Source: Tachypleus tridentatus
Lineage: Eukaryota; Arthropoda; Merostomata; Xiphosura; Limulidae
Direction: 5' to 3'
DNA: 64,000 bases
Assembly: GCF_004210375.1 (NCBI RefSeq)
Contig: NC_134830.1
Location: forward strand, 12,710,001 to 12,774,000
Within the stretch, counting starts at the first letter, position 1. Each line of letters begins with the position of its first letter. The translations under genes were made by a program, and so were the position numbers. Positions 57,181 to 64,000 of this stretch are shown here, in pieces. The notes beneath the pieces are model-generated. The model was not told where the DNA came from. It saw only the letters and a list, made by a program, of their open reading frames with translations, and did no database searches.

Positions 57181-59199
57181 TAAACTGAAAATGTATTTAT
57201 AATAATACTTTGCTAACACTTTCCCTCTCTTCCTTCACACAACAACTGATGTTTGTGACTGAAATTATGCAAGTCTTAATAAAATGATTACTTCAGTGAG
57301 GTGCTTATATATAGTACCTACCAGGATAGAGGGCATATTGGTATGCGGAAGAGATTTGCATATTACATATTGCCAAGAGCATTTAAGTGAGGTATGAAAT
57401 ACTGGAATATGTGACACCAATGCTTGGATAAACAAAGCAATGTTGAGGAATGAGCATTAACATTTTTCATACTTAACAGCAGGAATTATAGAATTAGGGG
57501 ACACAGATATAGGCTTAGGCAAGATTGAAACTGTCTATCGCAATGACAGTTTTATTTTTCAAATATGATGGTTGACTTATGAGATGTTGCCTTGATTTTA
57601 TGGAGGCAGTAAATTTGAGTGGGTTTAAAAGAGAGTTTTGATACATACATGTGTAATAAGAGCTGGCATTTTTTTTTTATATTTAATAGTGTTTAGTTTT
57701 ATTCAATGGATGGGACAGTTGAGATGGATCAAGAGGTCCATTGTTGTTCCTAAACATTATGTTAAGTAATACTGAAAATATATTTTAAGTTTTGGAAAAT
57801 GTTAACTTTATATCTTGTAAGTTATGTTGCATAGTCATGTAAGAAATCTACAAGCATTTATATGAGAGCCAGTAGTTTAATTGAAACATGAAAAGAGGTT
57901 GTCGACTTTTCATTAACAATTTATCTTAGCATAATTTATAACTTACAAATAAATGTAATGTGAGTTTATTGAGCTTATATTTACATTGAAAGTCACTCAG
58001 TATTTGTAGAATTGGAAATTATGCATTACAATGACATAAGATAGTTATAAAAGATGTCTTTCATAATTATTTGATTGCTATTTAAAAATTTTTTTTATAG
58101 AGGAGACTGTGAAGACTTCACAACATTGCCAGACAGTATGCTCATTTCTATAAAACATTTCAAGTGGGTATTTTTTTTAATGAAAGCTCATTTGGAATGT
58201 ATAATGTGGATAGATTTAATGAGCTAAACAATTTTCACATAATGGTATAATATTTCATGATATTTTGTGGGTAACAACTGTTATTCTACAGGAATGTAAA
58301 TCCAGCTACTTATTTTTGACTGGCTGTTTACATTAATATTTAAAAAAAATCATTTCTTTAGTTGTAGATTTAAAAAAATTAATTTTTCATGGATTTTGTT
58401 TGTCACACCAATACTTAGATCAAACCAATACTTGTAGTAAGCACTGTATTTACTATTTAATATAAACCATACTTAATCAGTTTTATAAAAATTGTATACA
58501 TTTTTATAAAATAATTAATTTTGTTTTTGCCTAATTACAATAAATATGCCTGTAGAAGATAATGATTATTTTTCCACATTAAATAATGTGTTTATACTTT
58601 AATCATAAGTATTTTTTATCTCAAAGAGAAACAGAATTCTTACTAAAAAAGATTCTTTGTATTTATGTGTGTATTGAGCCAGCTATAATTGTTACATTAA
58701 TTCTTGTTCAATAGTAGGAACATATTGTTTGTGAATTTGGAAATGCACTGAAATAATAGTAAATAATTTATTGTGTTCTTGCACATTGTAAAGATCAGTG
58801 AAATATACAATTTGTAGAGATCTGGAATACTTACTGGGTTTTCACATCACTGAAAAATGACCAAAGACACAAAGAAAAGTAATTGATTATTGAAAAAAGA
58901 CTTAACATAAATGTCTTAGTATTATTTTTTCATTATGACTTTTGTTTGAGATTTGATAAATAAACATCTTTCACTTTTTAGAGCCTTTTCATGATTAGTT
59001 AAATCAGTTCTTAAGTTTTAAGTAGAAATCAAGCAAACTTTAGGGAACAAAAATCACAGAAAGGAACAAATATGATATTTTGAAAAAACAAACAAACTTT
59101 ACTGTGTAATTTAAATAATAGTTGGAAATTTAATTTTTATATTGAACAAATGTTTACTAATAATAGTATGACATGTAGAAGGAGTGAGTAAAATTCCAA

Positions 59200-59223
59200 A
59201 AGAGAGAGAGAGAGAGAGAGAGA
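59200..59223. repeat. AG microsatellite
   Basis: Twelve AG units. Confidence 0.95.
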
Positions 59224-59593
59224 AAGAATAATTTGAAAATCAAGAGAAAATTGCTAAAAAAAATTTTTTAAAATATGCTTTTGTAGTTGATTGTATATGC
59301 AGAAGTGAAAAGTAATATAAAATGAAATATTCTCTGAATAAAACCTTTTAGAAGCGTAGTGAAGCTTAAGTATGTATTCTAATTTACTAAAATTTTTGAA
59401 AATTTGTGACGTAAGTCAGTGGTGATTATTCATTGTTAAAGAAATATAAATGTATACAAACTTTATTAAAAGTTAGTGGAAGCAAAGTTAAATATAAAGT
59501 AGTTTTATAAAAAGATAGTAGAAGTAAGGTTATAAAATATACACAAAATTTAAATAAGTATTAATAGAATCAATATTATAGTTTCTATTTTGA

Positions 59594-59619
59594 TTATATA
59601 TATATATATATATATATAA
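59594..59619. repeat. TA microsatellite
   Basis: About twelve TA units. Confidence 0.95.
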
Positions 59620-60827
59620 GTATTAGAAAATATTTGTTGCTTACATTTTTTAGGATAATGTAAACAATATTTCATTATGTAAACAGCTGTTGCTTTTCAC
59701 AGTATGAAGCTGGTAAAATTGGCAAATTGTATATGGTAATTTTAGATGTATAGAATCAAGTATATATATTTTTTAGTTGAAAAGAAACTTCCATGTTTGG
59801 TACTTTTAAGATAAATATGTTATTTTTTTCTGACTGCTTGTGCAATTGGATTAGTATGAATATGTATAGTCATTTGGAGTATTGTGGCAAACTATTTAAT
59901 ACTGTGGTGTGGTTAAAAAAGGAATCTTTTTATGCTGACTTTAAAATAAGGTAAAATATTAAAAGTAATATATCTTTGTATGTATTTAATGGGATAAAAT
60001 AATAGTCATATTAGATAATTTATGTTTTTATAATACAATGAAATTTGTCAAATTATGCAGCTTTTTAAAATAAATTATTGTACAGAGACACAACAAAGTA
60101 GGTAAGTGTTAAAAATGCCTGCAATTTACTCTTTTTATTTTGCTAAAATACAGTTTTAAGTTAAAAAAATGATAAAGATTATGATAACAATACACTGGAA
60201 AATAATGTCCTGTATTACTTCCCCCTTCTCATATTTATAACTGTATCTTTTATTTTTTTATTTGTAATTCAATGAAGTAATTGATTATTTTGCTTATGTT
60301 TTAAATTTTAAAATAGATTGAATTCATTGAATAAGCTTATAATGCTTTTACTATCTTTACTAATCTTAAAACTAGTAGTTATGGGTATTTATATTATATA
60401 TGCTGTATTTTCAGTCTAATCCTGCAGCAAAAAGTTTACTGCTAAAAGACTTCTTCACATATGACTTTTATAGGTGAGATAGCTGTGAATTGATACAAGG
60501 TGTTGGTATGTTGGTAGTTCTATCATAATTAGTGGAAGCAACAAATGTATAACTAAGTACAACATTTTCCAAAGAATGTTTTTATGTTATATAATTGTAG
60601 ATTTTGTTTTAGTTTCACAAACTTTAATATTTCTGACTTATTTTTAAATCATTATCTTAAAAAGTAACCAGAATTTATTTAGTAAAATTAATGTTTCCTT
60701 TTTTTATAATTATTTGAATAAATTTTATAAACTTGTAATAAAATTCATTGAAAAGTAGGAATCATGTTGAAAAGTTATATTGTATTTATCGATGTGTATT
60801 TACACTTGTTGACAACTTTAACGGTCT

Positions 60828-60950
60828 CTCAATGACACAGCAGTATGTCTGTAGACTTGTACTGCTAGAAACTGGGTTTCAATACCTGTGGTAGGCAAAG
60901 CACAGATAACCCATTGTGTAGCTTTGTGCATGACACCAAACAAACAAAAT
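60828..60950 (+). mobile_element. SINE-B copy
   Basis: Head ACACAGCAGTATGTCTG, B box GGGTTTCAATACC, tail CACAGATAACCCATTGTG and an ACAAACAAA end. It lies after the gap. Confidence 0.8.
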
Positions 60951-61640
60951 TGAACTATTTCTTGTTGACTGTAGATGAACCTGTGTCTTAATTTAAATCA
61001 TGGGATGATGTTAACTGCAGCTTTATATATGTGTTTTATAATTTATCAAGTTTAGTAACTAAGCTGTATTTCAGTCTAAAAAATTTAAGTTTTGAGCAGG
61101 GCCACTGAGTTAGAATCAGTATATGAGTGATATAAAATATATGAAGTTCTTATTTTATGTTCTAGCATTTCAATATTGGTAACTTGAGTTCCTAATTTGT
61201 ACAAAACTATAAACTTTAATTTGAACCAGTGCTGTACTCAACATACCATGGAACATACAACAATTAGTGTTTAGGTGTTTTTCGTAATATTTATTTTTAG
61301 ATTAAGAAATTAAATAATGTATAACATGAAATTTTCAAGTATAATTTACATTTTGATACCAATGTTAATGTTAATGACATAAATTAATAAAATAGTAGTT
61401 CAATTAAAGTATGAGTGTGAGTAAAGAAATGAAATGGCATGGCTTTTGACCTGTGGTTTATATGAAAAGGGTTAAAACTGTTATCTGCCTGGCTTTTATT
61501 TTTTTAGCAAAGGCATTTATGATCTGTTTGGTGTCGAGTGATTATAATAAGTCATTTTCTGTGCACAAAAATACCAGTTCATTTAGTCTCTCTTAGTACA
61601 TTATTGATTGAAGTATGTTTTTTATCCTTTTTTAGCATTT
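60951..61640. other. AT-rich sequence, nothing recognised
   Basis: No feature seen between SINE-B and the transposase remnant. Confidence 0.5.
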
Positions 61641-61649
61641 GAATGATTT

Positions 61650-63200
61650 TCTCTCAAACAGTTGTTTGATGTGAAGCAGAAGGTACATCTTCAAGATTTT
61701 CAATTACCACTATTCTGTTGTTTATTGAAAGTTTCTTAGTTATTGTACGGACATCTGAAGGGTAGAAATCACTATCCTTGTCACTCTCTTCTTTGCATAG
61801 CATATTTCTCTTCCTTTTCTGTGATCTTTTGACTTTACATGTCTCACATCCTGACAGATTTTTACCCTTTTCCTCATATTTGAAAAAAGATATTTGTAAT
61901 TTGTGCACGAATGTTTTGAGAGATGTTAGCAGATGTGAAATTTTATTGACATCTATTTGGGCACTTTATAGTGAATAATTTATTTTGTGTAATTTGTCTA
62001 TGATAATGCTTCATAATTCTGTCATTATATCTATTTCTTGTTCTATTTGTGGCATAAAACTTTTTGACTGTAATTGCTGTAGAGGCTTTTTAGAGCCATT
62101 GTCTGTAATTGAAGAAAGGACTTGCGTTATGGCTTTCATCTTATTTTTAAGGCTTGTATTGCATCAGAATGGACACTCCACTTCATGTCTGATAACGTTT
62201 TTATCATCTGAAACTTGTATTTCAAGCACAGTGTATAGACATTTCCCAGGCAGATTGAGCTAAGAGAAACACACAAAGCTTTGGCACAACTACAAAGAAT
62301 AAACAAGCTTCAGTACAGCATTCCACACTATATTCTTCAACCAAACTGAGTGAATGAGGACAGCAGGGAATATTGTCTGCTTGAGGGTTTTTTTTGTTTG
62401 ATCAACACTTGCATGCCAACATATGTGCTTCTAGTAGTGGATGCATTTTTGTAAGACTTTCCACAGCAATCTTGAATTTTTATATTATTTTTTCAATTAA
62501 ATTAAAGAGAACCCTATTAAGTTCTGTTTCTGTGTGATTTCTTATTGGTACAAATGTGGAAGATATCTCTATAAAGCCGTCATTTAGAATGTATCTAAAA
62601 GTTATTGTAAATTGATACATATGAATATGTCTGGAGTAAAATCAGTAGATGTTGAGTAACTCTTGGACGTTTTGATATCCTGGGTAATTGCAGTGAGAAC
62701 ATTGTGTAGGATTTCTATGAACTTGTCACAGATAAGTATAAAACATGACTTTTTTTATGTATTTTGTCATGTGTTTAGTAAGAAATGTATCATATTCATC
62801 CTTTTGCTCCACTATTCCAAAGTAATTGCCATTATGTGCTGAACCAACTGCTTCATTGCTTCTTCTGGATGATAGAAACTCTGTGACTGAGGGAATATGT
62901 TTTAGAATTTAGTGTCAGTATTCTTTCTCTGACTGTCTGATCTGTTAAAATTTTGTTGATTTGTCTACTTTTGGTTTTCTAAATAACAAATTTTGTGATA
63001 CAGTTTTGCTGCAGCAAGCTAGTTTCATGCTGACTAAAGTCTCTTGCAGTATGTTTCCAGTGAGAGTCGCCACTTGTTGCTTGCGAAAAAGTTGTCATAG
63101 CTGTTGAAAATAATTTGTGTAATGTAAAAGACATTTCTCTTCAACAGTGATTAGCAAAGCCAGTCTCTTTTAACATTTATCCCATTCAGTTACTAACAAG
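61650..63200 (-). pseudogene. hAT/ZMYM-type transposase-derived gene, heavily decayed
   Basis: On the minus strand, segments of a hAT-like (zinc-finger MYM / DUF4371 type) transposase occur in order. They include GDSHWKH near 63065, SSRRSNEAVGSAHNGNYFGI near 62840, FVPIRNHTETELNRVLFNLI near 62530, ADNIPCCPHSLSLV near 62370 and a TLSD-(T/M)-(R/K)-W-like stretch near 62190. The last open stretch (61908-61654) is Lys/Arg-rich. Stops and frame changes are frequent. In active elements this protein cuts and rejoins transposon ends; here it cannot. No terminal inverted repeats were located. Confidence 0.68.
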
Positions 63201-63775
63201 AAAAAATTAGTCTTTGAGCATATTTGTATATTTTTATCACCTGGAATTTATTTTGTAGATATGCTTAAATCCACCTCCATGTACATATCTTATTTCATCA
63301 GAAACTGTGTTTGTGTCCCAGTGTTGAATACAAAGGATGGGTTAGAATCTTCATTGCCATTGCAATAATTGATTTTTTCCTGTTGGTAAGGGTTGAATTC
63401 AAGTTGATAATGAAGCTAACAGTCAACAGTCATTACCATTGAGAGTTGCAGTCTGTACATGATTGTTTTCACCATCTTGATTGGTGGTTACGTTTTTAAC
63501 ACTTTCTGATTGAAGGCAAGGGCTTGATTTGATAGATGAGGTTGATGTTCATTAGCACTGTTGCTAACTCAGTTTTGGCTGATGAGGGTTTCAGCACACG
63601 AGGATGAAGTTCATAAAACTCTTCACTTCCTACTTTCAGCTACTACTTTTTGAATTTTTTCTATATCATTAGCTTTTCCCAACTACTCTTGTGTTTGTAC
63701 ATCTGTATAACAGATGAGGTGAATACTAAATGAATAATATGTGTATACATTTATATCCATGCTTGTGTGTGTGTG
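63200..63775. other. Sequence right of the hAT remnant
   Basis: It may contain the decayed N-terminal zinc-finger part of the transposase; no clear motif is seen. Confidence 0.3.
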
Positions 63776-64000
63776 GTTAGGTGTCTGTGTTTGAATCCCC
63801 ATCACACCAAATGTGTCCGTCTTTTAAGCCATGGAGGCGTTATAATGTAACGGTCAATTCCACATTTCATGGGTAAAAGAGTAGCCTGAGAGTTGGCAGT
63901 GGGTGGTGATGACTAGTTGCCTTCCCTCTAGTCTTACACTGCTAAATTAGGGACAGGTAATGCAGGTAGCCCTTGAGTAGCTTTGTGAGAAATTCAAAAC
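63776..64000 (+). mobile_element. SINE-A copy running to the window end
   Basis: It starts within the B box (TGTTTGAATCCCC) and carries the body and tail to base 64000. It is the only SINE-A copy seen after the gap. Confidence 0.85.

Larger units (their letters stand above)
57180..60820. other. AT-rich sequence, nothing recognised
   Basis: It contains an AG run (59200-59223) and a TA run (59594-59619), and no coding or mobile-element signal. Confidence 0.5.

Overview
This window is eukaryotic nuclear DNA, AT-rich, with large introns and many decayed mobile elements. An arthropod is indicated by a split gene of the NRF-6/AT3 family. A horseshoe crab or another chelicerate is my best guess, because the tRNA-derived SINE that recurs here matches what I remember of horseshoe-crab DNA; that species call rests on memory, not on a search. 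A block of exactly 500 N (50891-51390) is a scaffold gap.

Host genes. The only convincing host genes are two members of the 'nose resistant to fluoxetine' (NRF-6-like) family, multipass acyltransferase-3 membrane proteins. Gene 1 (+ strand) has nine exons between 855 and 28912, including the stop codon. Its 5' exons lie left of the window. Every splice junction keeps frame except one, where a run of seven A adds a single base. Gene 2 (- strand) is seen only as its last two exons (47819-47677 and 46983-46723). The genes converge tail to tail, and one exon is 143 bp with the same phases in both.

Mobile DNA by region. 4.56-6.86 kb (intron of gene 1): broken Polinton/Maverick-like virus-type genes on the - strand (major capsid protein, adenain-like protease, perhaps a minor capsid fragment), cut by two SINEs. 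10.71-10.93 kb: a short TTAA-flanked inverted-repeat element of piggyBac type holding a piece of 28S rRNA. 12.74-13.58 kb: a solo LTR. 20.97-26.97 kb (last intron of gene 1): a 6-kb RNase H-bearing LINE with an 11-bp target-site duplication but a broken ORF2. 27.6-38.95 kb: five minisatellites, including a 2.2-kb array with a 704-bp higher-order period. 39.0-44.8 kb: a nest of elements, with Penelope-like fragments around a Ty3/Gypsy element whose gag is split by a solo LTR of its own family, itself split by a SINE. After the gap: a truncated second LINE copy (54.06-55.37 kb) and a ruined hAT/ZMYM-type transposase gene (61.65-63.2 kb, - strand).

Two tRNA-derived SINE families are scattered throughout. 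Both end in a tail resembling the 3' end of the 6-kb LINE, which makes that LINE family their likely source of reverse transcriptase. No CRISPR, operons, real tRNA genes or complete rRNA genes were seen.
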